Part shown: piece after piece, positions 41,071 to 50,098 of the stretch
Numbering within the stretch: position 1 is the first letter of the stretch
Layout: the number at the start of each line of letters is the position of its first letter
NCBI GenBank assembly: GCA_020634375.1
Contig: JACKBX010000003.1
Span: forward strand, 310,001 to 374,000
Length of the DNA: 64,000 bases
DNA from: Ardenticatenaceae bacterium
GTDB taxonomy: Bacteria; Chloroflexota; Anaerolineae; Promineifilales; Promineifilaceae
Direction of reading: 5' to 3'
Notes under the pieces: generated by a model
The model's database searches: none
The model's input: only the letters and a program-made list of their open reading frames with translations
What the model was told of the DNA's origin: nothing
Position numbers and translations under genes: made by a program

Positions 41071-42858
41071 TTACTTTTTCTTTTTCTTCTCCAACAAAGG
41101 TTTAATAACCGTTTCAATAAAACTATATCGCTCTGGACAATTTGTTTTCAGAGTGCCAGGTTCTTCAAAATAGAACATGAGCGCTTCAGCCAAATCTTCG
41201 GATGCCGTTTTTGCCCCATAGTTGGTTATCGGTGGCTCAATCTTCTTGGCTGTTCCGGCAGCAATCTCATCTTTGTGATCTTCATTCCATTGTTTTGCCT
41301 TTTGAACCCGCTTCGCGTTACTGGTTCCACCGGCTCTGGGCGTACTCCAACCTGTCCAAAACCGTGTTGCGCCCTGGTATAGTTTGTAAATCTCTTTATT
41401 TTCCTTGCCCGTTTTCAAATCTTCAATGAGCGCATGAGACAGTTCATGCTCAATTGTGCCGCGGAAGCCTTTGCGATATTCTTCCTTTGTTGGGTTAGAT
41501 TTGTCTTTTACAAAGTCTGACACGGTTGTGCCTGCATCGAACATCGAAATATTTTTAGACCCTGTAAATGTTTCTCCAGCGGTTGTCGTATCTAGTTCAC
41601 CTGACGAGGAATTAACGTCAATCCCCTTTTCCAAACGGCTGAAGGTAGTAACGGATTGATCGCCCAGGCTTTTATCGCGGTTCGAGCCTAATAAAGCACC
41701 GTAGCGGCTCAGTGCGGTTTCCACATCTTGCAATTCTTGTAATGTCCAATCTTTTGGCTTCAAGCCATCACGAACGCTTTTGGGCGCCTTTTTGTATGAT
41801 TTTTTGATGGCATTGACGCCAGCACTTTGATCTAAATCAACACCGTAATTATCTTTAATGCGTTTGACAATGGCGGCTTTTTGCACGGTGGGGTCTGTTA
41901 GGCCGTGTCCGGCAAGCATGGCCATGCGCTCTTTGATGGTTAATCGCTGTACGGCCGTCCTCTGCACCGACTTTCCCTGCTGAATGGTATGCGTCAACTC
42001 ATGGGCCAACAATTCCTGCCCAGTCTGGTTACCAGGGTTATATTCGCCACTGCGGAAGAAAATATCTTGTCCGGTTGTGAACGCCCGCGCCTGAATAGAG
42101 CGGTTTAGCGCATCGGACTGCCCGCCTGTATGTACGCGCACCCCGGAAAAATCTGCACCAAACGCCTGCTCCATTGGCCCACGCACAGCGCCAGACAAGG
42201 GCTGTCCGCTGCCACGCGCCCCTTGTATTGTCTGCTCCAGATCACCCGCCAGCTCGCCCCCTTGCGCACCAACCACCGATGATTTCATTTGCAGTTCTTC
42301 CTCCTCCTGTCGCTGTAAAGTGGAAGCTGGCTTCATCTGCAATTCCTCCTCTTCCTCCTGGCGTTGCAAGGCGGAAACGGGCTTCATCTGCACTTCTTCC
42401 TCTTCCTCCTCCTGGCGTTGCAAGATGAAAGAGGGTTTCATTTGCAGTTCTTCTTCATCTTCTTGCCGCTGCAAAGTGGAAATGGGCTTCATCTGCAACT
42501 CTTCCTCTTCTTCCTGGCGCTGCGCAGTATGAACGGTTGGGCTGTGAATGGCTTGCACAACCTGGCTGGCAACCCGGTCAGCTTCCTGCTCATACTGATC
42601 GCCAACGGGGCCAACAGTGAGTTTGGCCTGAATATGTGGCAGACGTCCCAGGGCGCGGTTGCCAATTGTATGTTGTAACTGCCTTGCCTCAGCAGGTGTG
42701 ATGGACTGCGGGGATTGGATAACACGTTGAATATGAACGGGAAGGGCGGGAAACGGCCGTTCCCCCTCCTCCTGATGTTTCATTGCATCAGAAGGAACAG
42801 GGCGGGTTGATTTGGAAACTTCGTTCGCCTGACCTGCCTGATATGATTTTTTTGTCAT
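41071..42858 (-). CDS. DUF4157 protein with a second, C-terminal zincin domain
   Basis: 595 residues. Head: ITPAEARQLQHTIGNRALGR, KLTVGPVGDQYEQEADRVAS, five acidic units of the QRQEEEEELQMKP type (about 115-195), then DUF4157 with LLAHELTHTIQQ (near 286). The C-terminal half carries its own metalloprotease motif GTIEHELSHALIEDL (near 472) and, about 80 residues later, SEDLAEALMFYFEEP, whose glutamate can be the third zinc ligand. It is therefore a likely protease effector with a delivery head. No signal peptide. GGGAG before the ATG. The small protein 20 bp downstream may protect the producer. Confidence 0.75.
   Translation of the reverse strand: MTKKSYQAGQANEVSKSTRPVPSDAMKHQEEGERPFPALPVHIQRVIQSPQSITPAEARQLQHTIGNRALGRLPHIQAKLTVGPVGDQYEQEADRVASQVVQAIHSPTVHTAQRQEEEEELQMKPISTLQRQEDEEELQMKPSFILQRQEEEEEEVQMKPVSALQRQEEEEELQMKPASTLQRQEEEELQMKSSVVGAQGGELAGDLEQTIQGARGSGQPLSGAVRGPMEQAFGADFSGVRVHTGGQSDALNRSIQARAFTTGQDIFFRSGEYNPGNQTGQELLAHELTHTIQQGKSVQRTAVQRLTIKERMAMLAGHGLTDPTVQKAAIVKRIKDNYGVDLDQSAGVNAIKKSYKKAPKSVRDGLKPKDWTLQELQDVETALSRYGALLGSNRDKSLGDQSVTTFSRLEKGIDVNSSSGELDTTTAGETFTGSKNISMFDAGTTVSDFVKDKSNPTKEEYRKGFRGTIEHELSHALIEDLKTGKENKEIYKLYQGATRFWTGWSTPRAGGTSNAKRVQKAKQWNEDHKDEIAAGTAKKIEPPITNYGAKTASEDLAEALMFYFEEPGTLKTNCPERYSFIETVIKPLLEKKKKK
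42285..42530 (-). repeat. Acidic linker repeats in DNA of the 41071-42858 gene
   Basis: Five units of 42-51 bp rich in TCCTCCTCTTCCTCCTGGCG on the plus strand encode QRQEEEEELQMKP with a short variable spacer. Similar units occur four times near 44105-44275, twice near 47480-47565 and once near 40110-40145. Confidence 0.8.
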
Positions 42859-42905
42859 GATTCACTCCCGTAAGTGCCCTACCAATAATTAGCACCAACA
42901 AACCC

Positions 42906-44585
42906 TTATGTAAATTCATTCTCCCATTCACTACCAAAGGCGTAACCAAGATACGTGTTCATTACGCCAGCCGATACCCCCAAATATTCTAGTATCGCCG
43001 TGCGGGTTTCTTCGTCTAGCCCCTGATAATCATTCAGACCTAAATTGATATTGCTTGTCAGAAGGGATGTGTCGAAGTATTCCAGCGTATCATCACCCAA
43101 GTCTGCGAAACCAGTCCCTTGAATTGCACTTAATACACGAGCACCGCGCTGTTGTTCCGCTTCTTGCTCGGACACATTGGCCATAGAGGGTGTATCGTGC
43201 GGCCGTAACAGCCAATGGCTTCCTTTTTGATGGTGTAATTTGGTCTGCTTTTTCAACCGATCCAAGAAGGTGTGACAATTCTTGCCCCAACCTAACCGCC
43301 AATTCCACGATCCCTTAAATCCATGAGCAAATTGGCGAATGTCGTTCACCACGTCACTGCGAACCTTTTCGTAATCCTCCTGGTCATCTACCATTTTCAC
43401 TGGATGATATTCAGTTTTGGCGTCATCTCCATGATGAGGGTCCTCTTTCGAGTTACCCCGATTGAGTTCGCCGGGCACACCTTTGAACGTTTCTTTGATG
43501 TTGACGCCCTTACTCGGCCACCACCCGTAGCTTTCTACAGGTGTCCAGCTTCCAACTTTTTGCGATGCGCCTCCTGTTTTGTCCCCAATTTCTATCCACC
43601 AATGCCCATAAGCATCTTCTGGTTTTTTTGCCAGTTTCATTTTGCTTAAAATCATTTTGGCGATATGCGTATCTTGCTTTTTGATACGAATAAAATCAAG
43701 ATACATTTTGCGCTGTTTACGGCTGATGATGTAATTGGGAGCGGCCTGTTGAACAAGCTTGCTTTGTTTCCGCTGCACGTTGCCTGCCCCTGTTTGCTGG
43801 ACAACATGCGTCAGTTCATGGGCTAACAATTCTTGCCCGCTGCTGCTGTTGGGATCGTATTGCCCTGATCGAAAGAAGATGTCTTTGCCGGTGGTGAATG
43901 CATTGGCTTGTAACGAGCGGTTCAGCATGTCCGCACGGCCGTCTGTATGCACATTGACTCCGCTAAAATCAGCATTAAACGCCTGCCCCATGCTAGATAG
44001 GGTTTGGGTGGGCAACGGCCGTCCGTTCCCCTTTGCACTTTGAATTTGACCCTCAATATCAGGAGAAATTTTGTTACTGGGAGAGACATTCGTGTCCATC
44101 TGCAACGCCCCCTCTTCTTCCTGGCGTTGCAAGAGAGGTTTCATTTGCAATTCCTCTTCCTCTTGCCGCTGCACAGAAGAGATGGGCATCATTTGCACCT
44201 CTTCCTCCTCTTCCTGGCGCTGGATGGAAGCAGCCGGTTTCATTTGTAGTTCTTCCTCTTCTACCTGCCGCTGCACTTTATCTGCTGCAATGCGCTGCAC
44301 GACCTGTTTGGCAACGGAATCCGCTTCCTGTTCATATTTGTCGCCCACAGGGCCAACCGTTAGCTTGGCTTGAACAAACAACCGTAGTTGGCCTACAGTA
44401 CGATTACCTACAGCACGTTGCAAGTGAGCGGCATCCTTTGGTGAAAGAGAATGGGGGCTTTGTGCTGCACGTTGCAAGAGATGTGGGAGAGGCATGGACG
44501 GCCGTTTTCTTTCCTTCTGCAGCGGCGCCCGACTTCCTATCTTAACTGTATGTTTTTCATTTTTCCGGTGAACCAACTCTGCCAT
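42906..44585 (-). CDS. DUF4157 protein with LRAT/NlpC-like cysteine domain
   Basis: 559 residues. Head: LSPKDAAHLQRAVGNRTVGQ, KLTVGPVGDKYEQEADSVAK, four acidic QRQEEEEELQMKP-like units (about 110-175), DUF4157 with LLAHELTHVVQQ (near 255). The C-terminal domain has AYGHWWIEIGDKTGG (near 327) and, about 110 residues on, GKNCHTFLDRLKKQ (near 436). A histidine in H-W-x-I followed by an NC-x-x-F cysteine is the layout of LRAT and permuted NlpC/P60 enzymes (proteases, amidases or acyltransferases). I infer a thiol-enzyme effector. GGAGAAGCT before the ATG. Confidence 0.7.
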   Translation of the reverse strand: MAELVHRKNEKHTVKIGSRAPLQKERKRPSMPLPHLLQRAAQSPHSLSPKDAAHLQRAVGNRTVGQLRLFVQAKLTVGPVGDKYEQEADSVAKQVVQRIAADKVQRQVEEEELQMKPAASIQRQEEEEEVQMMPISSVQRQEEEELQMKPLLQRQEEEGALQMDTNVSPSNKISPDIEGQIQSAKGNGRPLPTQTLSSMGQAFNADFSGVNVHTDGRADMLNRSLQANAFTTGKDIFFRSGQYDPNSSSGQELLAHELTHVVQQTGAGNVQRKQSKLVQQAAPNYIISRKQRKMYLDFIRIKKQDTHIAKMILSKMKLAKKPEDAYGHWWIEIGDKTGGASQKVGSWTPVESYGWWPSKGVNIKETFKGVPGELNRGNSKEDPHHGDDAKTEYHPVKMVDDQEDYEKVRSDVVNDIRQFAHGFKGSWNWRLGWGKNCHTFLDRLKKQTKLHHQKGSHWLLRPHDTPSMANVSEQEAEQQRGARVLSAIQGTGFADLGDDTLEYFDTSLLTSNINLGLNDYQGLDEETRTAILEYLGVSAGVMNTYLGYAFGSEWENEFT

Positions 44586-44644
44586 TAGCTTCTCCTACTT
44601 TTGTACCATTACTGCTAACTATACATCTACCTCTTGCTTCAATA

Positions 44645-47600
44645 TCAAAAAGCCTCCGAGCCATGCACACTCTCATCACGGCTAATCGTACCCAACTCAC
44701 TCCCCATCACGCCCGGCGCGAACTTCTGCACAATAGACCAACTCATGCTGGGGAAAATCTCATCAAAACATAGCTTCTTTAATGAAGGTCCATCATCTGG
44801 GTTATGCCACTTGGCAATATCCGTCTTTACTGTGCCCGTGACCTTACCTTTATCATCCTTCACCTGCACAGACACCGCCGCTGGCAGCCGATTCACAATA
44901 CTTGCCGTCGTCTTTCCCTGATCCCCGCCGCTGTTGGCAATATTCAAAATCGCATCCCGCGACATATTTGCCGTTTCTGCAGAATGCTTTACCCCCGCCG
45001 CACTGCCTGCACTCATCATGGCATCGTCCCCGTACACCCGGAAAAGCTGCTCCGTATCGCCCGAATAAACATCCAAACCGCCCTTGCAGAACGTATCGTG
45101 CAGCGCATTCGTCGCTTTTTGAATGAACCCACTCTTCATAAATTCAAAATAGTCACCATAAGTAACCGAAGCCGCCATCCGTTGGTACTTCTCATCACTC
45201 TCTTCTTCCTGTGCTTCTGCAAATTTTCCCATATCTTTCGGCTTGTAGGCGCTGCGCAAGATGAAGTTCACACTGCTGAACTGCGTAAACACCGATTTAT
45301 TGCCTTTCGGCACGTACAAGCCATTCAAATCCGCGCTGCCCGCTGTTAGCGAGAGATTTTTTCTCCCGCCCATCCACAAACCATGCGTTTCAACCGGAAC
45401 GCCATCCACGTGTATGATTCCGTCTAAAATCAGACTCTTGAGCGCATTTCCCAGGGCGACAGTATTCTCTTTCAACGGGCTGTTGGCTAACAAATTGGCC
45501 CCAGATTGTTTTAACTCGTTCTCTGTGCCCGCTTTCGTCTGCCACCATTCCATCAATTTGCGCGCGTCGCTGCCTTTAGTTTGCAGCGAAGTCGGCACAG
45601 CCAATCCCAATGCATCAAATCGTACCTTCCAATCTTCATCCTTCATACTCTCGACTGACTGCGGGTTTCTGGGTTTATTGGGAACCTGCAACGTGTCAAC
45701 GCCCTCTACTTTGCTCTTATCATATTGAATGGCTGACGCCAATCCCGGCTGCTTGTAAGCCATTTGCTGCACCTTGCGCCAGTTTGCGTCCGTGAAATAA
45801 TCCCATTCCTTTTTCACGTCAATGTATTCAACGTACCATTGCATAATTTGCGTCTTGTTAATCATGTGCCCGGAAGCATAAGAATCTTGCAAATAATGGT
45901 CACCAAACCCATTATTCAACAACGCCTCATTCGATAGAGAATCCGCTTCCTGGTTCAGCACCTGGGCTTGTTCTTCTATCTCACTGGCATTTTCCTGCTC
46001 CGCGACTCCAACCATCAACTGTTGAGCTTGTTGGCGTTTGTTCCACGATTCTTGAGCCAGTCTGCGGGCCTCTTTGTGATACCCGGCCCAGGCGTGCCAG
46101 CTTTCTGGCACAAAATGGCAGGCATTACGGGCCAATGTCGCGCCGTATTGGTTCGTCTCCCCGGTTGTCCCGGTTGACTGCACGCCTTTGAGCAATTCAA
46201 GCTGTCCGGCCATGCCGCTGATGTAATCGGGAGCGACAGCACCAGAAAATTTGTAGCCCAACTTTTGGTTGAACCGCTTGTTCCCTTGCACCATCGCCTC
46301 TGCGCTTTGTACATCTTCATCTTTTTTCTCGGTTTTGGTGAGGCTATTTTGTAATTGCGTGTAAATATCTTTCAGGCGGAAGAAGGTTTCCTGACGCACG
46401 CTTTGAATGATCTGGTAACGGCTCGTGCGGTCAGCCTTGCTCATTGTTTCTAAATCACCATAGAAGTCTGCCAGCGTGTTCATCTCCCCATATGTCACAA
46501 TGAGGGGGTCTTCACCTTCGGCAACCGGCAGAGAAACCAACACGACATCCCAGGCGGGGTCTTTACCCAGCAGCTTTTCTTTGTCTTCGGCGGTTGCGCC
46601 TTGTGGCGGGGCTTCTTGCCAATCGTTTAGCCGCTGCAATTCCTGGGCAATGACGTGCATGACGTTGCCTTTCTTAATTTTGCCCACGCCTTCAACGTCA
46701 ACTTCGCCCTCTTCTTGAGCGCGTTTTTTCCACCATAGGCTGCCTGTTTCTTCTGTTTGTTTCAGCAGGTCTTGCCAGGTGCCAATTTGGGAAAGTTTGT
46801 CGGGGGGAACGTCACCAAGAAGCTGATGTTCCCAGGAGGAGTGGCGCTGGACAACGGCCGTCGTTCCCGACCCCCGAACGTGTTGCACAGCCATTGGCGC
46901 AGCAGCTTGTTTCTGCACAGTGTGCAGCCGCTTTGCTTGCAACATATCCTCGTCATGATGGCGCGAAACGACCTGTATATCAGCTTGCCTTTGAATAGCA
47001 AAACAGGAACCACAATTGCAACCAACATGATGCCCGTTACTTCTCTGCTGCACATTCGCAACAGATTTTGCCTGAACAAGCATCTCCTGTGCAGCCCCGG
47101 AACAAGCGGGACAACGGCAAATTGTATTTGGCGATTGACGCTGCACGCCCACCCCATTCTGCTGGACGACGTGAGTTAACTCATGGGCAAGCAATTCCTG
47201 CCCCTGCGAACTTCCGGGATTATATTCGCCGTTGCGGAAGAAAATGTCGCTACCGGTGGTAAACGCACGAGCCTGGATTGAGCGGTTCAGACCGTCAGCC
47301 TGACCATTGGCATGAATACGCACACCACCAAAATCTGCACCAAATGCCTGTTCCATCGGTTCGCGCACATTGTCAGCTAATGACTGCCCGCCGCTGCGAG
47401 CATTTTGGATGGACTGTTCCAAATCAATCGACACATCGCCGCCTTTCGCGCCAACGACGGCCGTTTTCATCTGCACATCCTCTTCCTCATGATGTCGCTG
47501 CAACGTAGAAATAGAAGAGAGAGGCTTCATTTGCACCTCCTCCTCTTCCTCCTGGCGTTGGATTGAGGAAATGCGCCTCACCACCTGCTTGGCAACTGCA

Positions 47601-47854
47601 TCCGCTTCCTGCTCATACTCATCACCCACAGGGCCAACCGTCAGTTTGCGCTGGATAAAGGAACGAGACGTGCGATTACCCAACGTGCGTTGGAGATTGT
47701 TGGCATCATTCATCGTGATGGCGTCAGGCTGGCGCAAAGCACGCTGCAATGTCTGGTTTAGCACCAGTGGCGTCACGGCCGTTTCCAGTTCTATCTCTGG
47801 CGGTCTTTCAACCGGTTGACTTTTCTTGTTTTCCTGATGAGCTAATTCTGTCAT
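44645..47854 (-). CDS. DUF4157 protein with phospholipase-C-like domain and cysteine knuckles
   Basis: 1,069 residues, first of the four DUF4157 genes. Head: ITMNDANNLQRTLGNRTSRS, KLTVGPVGDEYEQEADAVAK, two acidic units, DUF4157 with LLAHELTHVVQQ (near 225). Two Cys clusters follow, CRCPACSG (near 248) and GCNCGSCF (near 280), able to bind a metal. Around 600-665, CHFVPESWHAWAGYHKEARR and GFGDHYLQDSYASGHM contain H-x3-D-x5-H, the spacing of zinc ligands His118-Asp122-His128 in Bacillus cereus phospholipase C. The remaining 400 residues are unassigned. I infer a lipid-attacking effector. It starts 26 bp after the AAA+ gene. Confidence 0.7.
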   Translation of the reverse strand: MTELAHQENKKSQPVERPPEIELETAVTPLVLNQTLQRALRQPDAITMNDANNLQRTLGNRTSRSFIQRKLTVGPVGDEYEQEADAVAKQVVRRISSIQRQEEEEEVQMKPLSSISTLQRHHEEEDVQMKTAVVGAKGGDVSIDLEQSIQNARSGGQSLADNVREPMEQAFGADFGGVRIHANGQADGLNRSIQARAFTTGSDIFFRNGEYNPGSSQGQELLAHELTHVVQQNGVGVQRQSPNTICRCPACSGAAQEMLVQAKSVANVQQRSNGHHVGCNCGSCFAIQRQADIQVVSRHHDEDMLQAKRLHTVQKQAAAPMAVQHVRGSGTTAVVQRHSSWEHQLLGDVPPDKLSQIGTWQDLLKQTEETGSLWWKKRAQEEGEVDVEGVGKIKKGNVMHVIAQELQRLNDWQEAPPQGATAEDKEKLLGKDPAWDVVLVSLPVAEGEDPLIVTYGEMNTLADFYGDLETMSKADRTSRYQIIQSVRQETFFRLKDIYTQLQNSLTKTEKKDEDVQSAEAMVQGNKRFNQKLGYKFSGAVAPDYISGMAGQLELLKGVQSTGTTGETNQYGATLARNACHFVPESWHAWAGYHKEARRLAQESWNKRQQAQQLMVGVAEQENASEIEEQAQVLNQEADSLSNEALLNNGFGDHYLQDSYASGHMINKTQIMQWYVEYIDVKKEWDYFTDANWRKVQQMAYKQPGLASAIQYDKSKVEGVDTLQVPNKPRNPQSVESMKDEDWKVRFDALGLAVPTSLQTKGSDARKLMEWWQTKAGTENELKQSGANLLANSPLKENTVALGNALKSLILDGIIHVDGVPVETHGLWMGGRKNLSLTAGSADLNGLYVPKGNKSVFTQFSSVNFILRSAYKPKDMGKFAEAQEEESDEKYQRMAASVTYGDYFEFMKSGFIQKATNALHDTFCKGGLDVYSGDTEQLFRVYGDDAMMSAGSAAGVKHSAETANMSRDAILNIANSGGDQGKTTASIVNRLPAAVSVQVKDDKGKVTGTVKTDIAKWHNPDDGPSLKKLCFDEIFPSMSWSIVQKFAPGVMGSELGTISRDESVHGSEAF

Positions 47855-47880
47855 CCAATAGTCCCACCTATTGATTATTT

Positions 47881-50022
47881 TTAGACCAGTTCCAAATCTC
47901 GTTCGTTTACCAGACGCCCCATCTTTTGCAGTTCCCGCCGCGTGCCATGCAACAAATGCTCCATTTTGACCACCTGTCCATTGCTTGCTGCCAGGTATGC
48001 GGCCGTCACCAAAATATTGCGAATGTTCCCTCCTGCAATCTCAAATCGTTCTGCCATTAATTCCAGGTCTAAGTTGGCGTCACGCGGTACGTCCGGCGGG
48101 AATAACGCCTGCCAGATACGCAATCGGTCGGCAGGTTTCGGGAACGGGAAATCAATGCCAAACTGCAAGCGGCGCATAAACGCATCATCCAAATTCGCCC
48201 GCAAATTCGTCGCCAGAATCGTTACGCCATCATACGCTTCCATGCGCTGCAACAAATAGCTGATTTCAATATTGGCGTAGCGATCATGCGCATCCTTCAC
48301 CTCTGATCGTTTACCAAAAATAGCATCCGCCTCATCAAAGAAGAGAATTGCGTTGCTACTCTCGGCCTCATTAAATATGCGCTCCAGATTTTTTTCTGTC
48401 TCGCCAATGTACTTACTCACCATGCTAGACAAGTCAATCTTGTACAAATCCAGTCCCAGCTCGCCCGCCAAAATCTCAGCGCCCATCGTTTTACCCGTAC
48501 CGGGCGGGCCAAAAAACAGGGCTGTAACCCCAGCGCTTGCCGTCAATTTCTTACCGACGCCCCACTCTTCCAACACCAACGGGCGACTACGAATCGTTGC
48601 CACCATTTCACGCAAAATGGCAATCTGCTCATCCGGCAAAATGAGATCAGCCCAGTCGTAGCGTGGCGAAATTTTGCGTGCCAGGGTTTCTAGGCGGGGG
48701 TTGGAATGGGCGCGTGCGGCTGCAAACAAATCTGTGCCCTGCAACGGCCGTCCATCCTGCGCTGCCAGATCACGAGCCGTATTCACCACGTCACGCAACT
48801 GCCCCGTCGTCAGCACAAACTGCCCAGACAGCGCCGCCAGTTCTGCATCCAAGACGGCCGTTTCCCCTGCCCCAAAAACGCTGCACAAGCTGCTGCCGCT
48901 GCCGCGTTTCTGGTACAGGAAATGCCAGCCAGCGCAGCACACGCGTTCTGCCACCTGGCGCGGCTGCCAGCGGGCCTGCCCACACACCACCAACACATCT
49001 GGATAATCGCAAATGGCCGTGAGCAGCGGTGGAGGCGGCGCATTCTCCACCAGGCAGCTATCCCAGCCCACAATGGCGGGCAGCGCACCGGTCAACAGCG
49101 CGTCTCGCAGCAGCAGGCGGATGGCGTCCGCCGCAGCCACGTTTCTGCCTGCATGGCCGTTTCCAAATTCAGCGTCATCAGCGGAGCGTTCCATCCCTTG
49201 TGCCAGAAAAGCGGCTGCTGTTTGCTGCGCCACTTCATCTGCGCCATGCAATATCAATACCGCGCCACCTTCTGCACCATCTGCCAGTTTTGCCGCTGTT
49301 CCCGGTGGCAAAAGTTGCATGTCTACCGCCGGATTAGGCTCATAGGTCAAGTGCTCTTTGAGAAGAACATGCGGTTGATACTGCCCCAGTAATAGCCATG
49401 TCGCCAACCCCTCGTCCGGAGCCAACGTCTGGCTGATGAGCAACGGCCGCTCTCCACCCGGCTCCGGCAGTCGCTCCAACAACCGCTGCTGAAACAACGG
49501 TGCATCATCCGTAAAATAGGTGAGATGCGCCAGGCGTTCTGGCCCTGCCGCAGCCAATAGGGAGAGAATGAGGTGGATGGACGGCCGTTTCCGCGTCAGA
49601 TCATCCTGCAAAAAACCATACAACCGCGCATAACGTGGGTCCAACAGCGGAGCCAGGCAAATCAGGAAAGCGTCCAACGCAAACCGATCCAGCCCCAGCA
49701 GCGCCGCCATCTCGGCCAGACGCAGCCGCTGCCCGGTTTCATCAGCATGTGTCACCAGTGCGGCGATTTGCTCCTCCGCCTGTGCCAATGCCTCGGCATA
49801 TGGCTGATCTGCATCTTCGTCCAGCGGCGAATGCCCCGCGCCAAACGGCCGTTGCAGCAGCTCATAGGCCTGCGCCTCCGACAGATGGTACAAATTCAAA
49901 AGCGCACTACCATCTTCCGCAGGCGGCATACTTCGCCCTTGCTGCTGCACCTGCCGGTGAATCAAAATATCCAGCCGTGTAAACTCAAGCTGTAAATGTT
50001 GGAAACTTAAATCAGGTTTCAT
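47881..50022 (-). CDS. eCIS-type AAA+ ATPase
   Basis: 713 residues from the ATG at 50022 (MKPDLSFQHLQLEFTRLDIL). The N-terminal 440 residues are helical and poorly conserved (winged-helix/lid-like). The AAA+ module has Walker A GPPGTGKT (near 507), Walker B ILFFDEADAIFGKRSEVKDA (near 562), and sensor/arginine-finger TILATNLRANLDDAFMRRL. The FGKRSEVKDAHDRYANIE stretch is typical of the ATPase found in extracellular contractile injection clusters (Afp15/Pvc15-like), thought to help load cargo or assemble the particle. It is followed at once by four DUF4157 genes, the presumed cargo. A TTG start two codons earlier is less likely. Confidence 0.85.
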   Translation of the reverse strand: MKPDLSFQHLQLEFTRLDILIHRQVQQQGRSMPPAEDGSALLNLYHLSEAQAYELLQRPFGAGHSPLDEDADQPYAEALAQAEEQIAALVTHADETGQRLRLAEMAALLGLDRFALDAFLICLAPLLDPRYARLYGFLQDDLTRKRPSIHLILSLLAAAGPERLAHLTYFTDDAPLFQQRLLERLPEPGGERPLLISQTLAPDEGLATWLLLGQYQPHVLLKEHLTYEPNPAVDMQLLPPGTAAKLADGAEGGAVLILHGADEVAQQTAAAFLAQGMERSADDAEFGNGHAGRNVAAADAIRLLLRDALLTGALPAIVGWDSCLVENAPPPPLLTAICDYPDVLVVCGQARWQPRQVAERVCCAGWHFLYQKRGSGSSLCSVFGAGETAVLDAELAALSGQFVLTTGQLRDVVNTARDLAAQDGRPLQGTDLFAAARAHSNPRLETLARKISPRYDWADLILPDEQIAILREMVATIRSRPLVLEEWGVGKKLTASAGVTALFFGPPGTGKTMGAEILAGELGLDLYKIDLSSMVSKYIGETEKNLERIFNEAESSNAILFFDEADAIFGKRSEVKDAHDRYANIEISYLLQRMEAYDGVTILATNLRANLDDAFMRRLQFGIDFPFPKPADRLRIWQALFPPDVPRDANLDLELMAERFEIAGGNIRNILVTAAYLAASNGQVVKMEHLLHGTRRELQKMGRLVNERDLELV

Positions 50023-50024
50023 AA

Positions 50025-50098
50025 GCAATTAGAATTAGCAATTAGCAATAAACAATGAACAAAGGTTTGTTCATTGCTAATTGTTCATTGTTAATTGT
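50025..50098. repeat. Intergenic inverted word repeat (AATTAGCAATT/CAATGAACAA)
   Basis: CAATGAACAAA at 50053-50063 pairs perfectly with TTTGTTCATTG at 50066-50076, flanked by AATTAGCAATTAGC and GCTAATTGTTCATTGTTAATTG words. It lies between the VWA-FHA and AAA+ genes. Confidence 0.7.
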
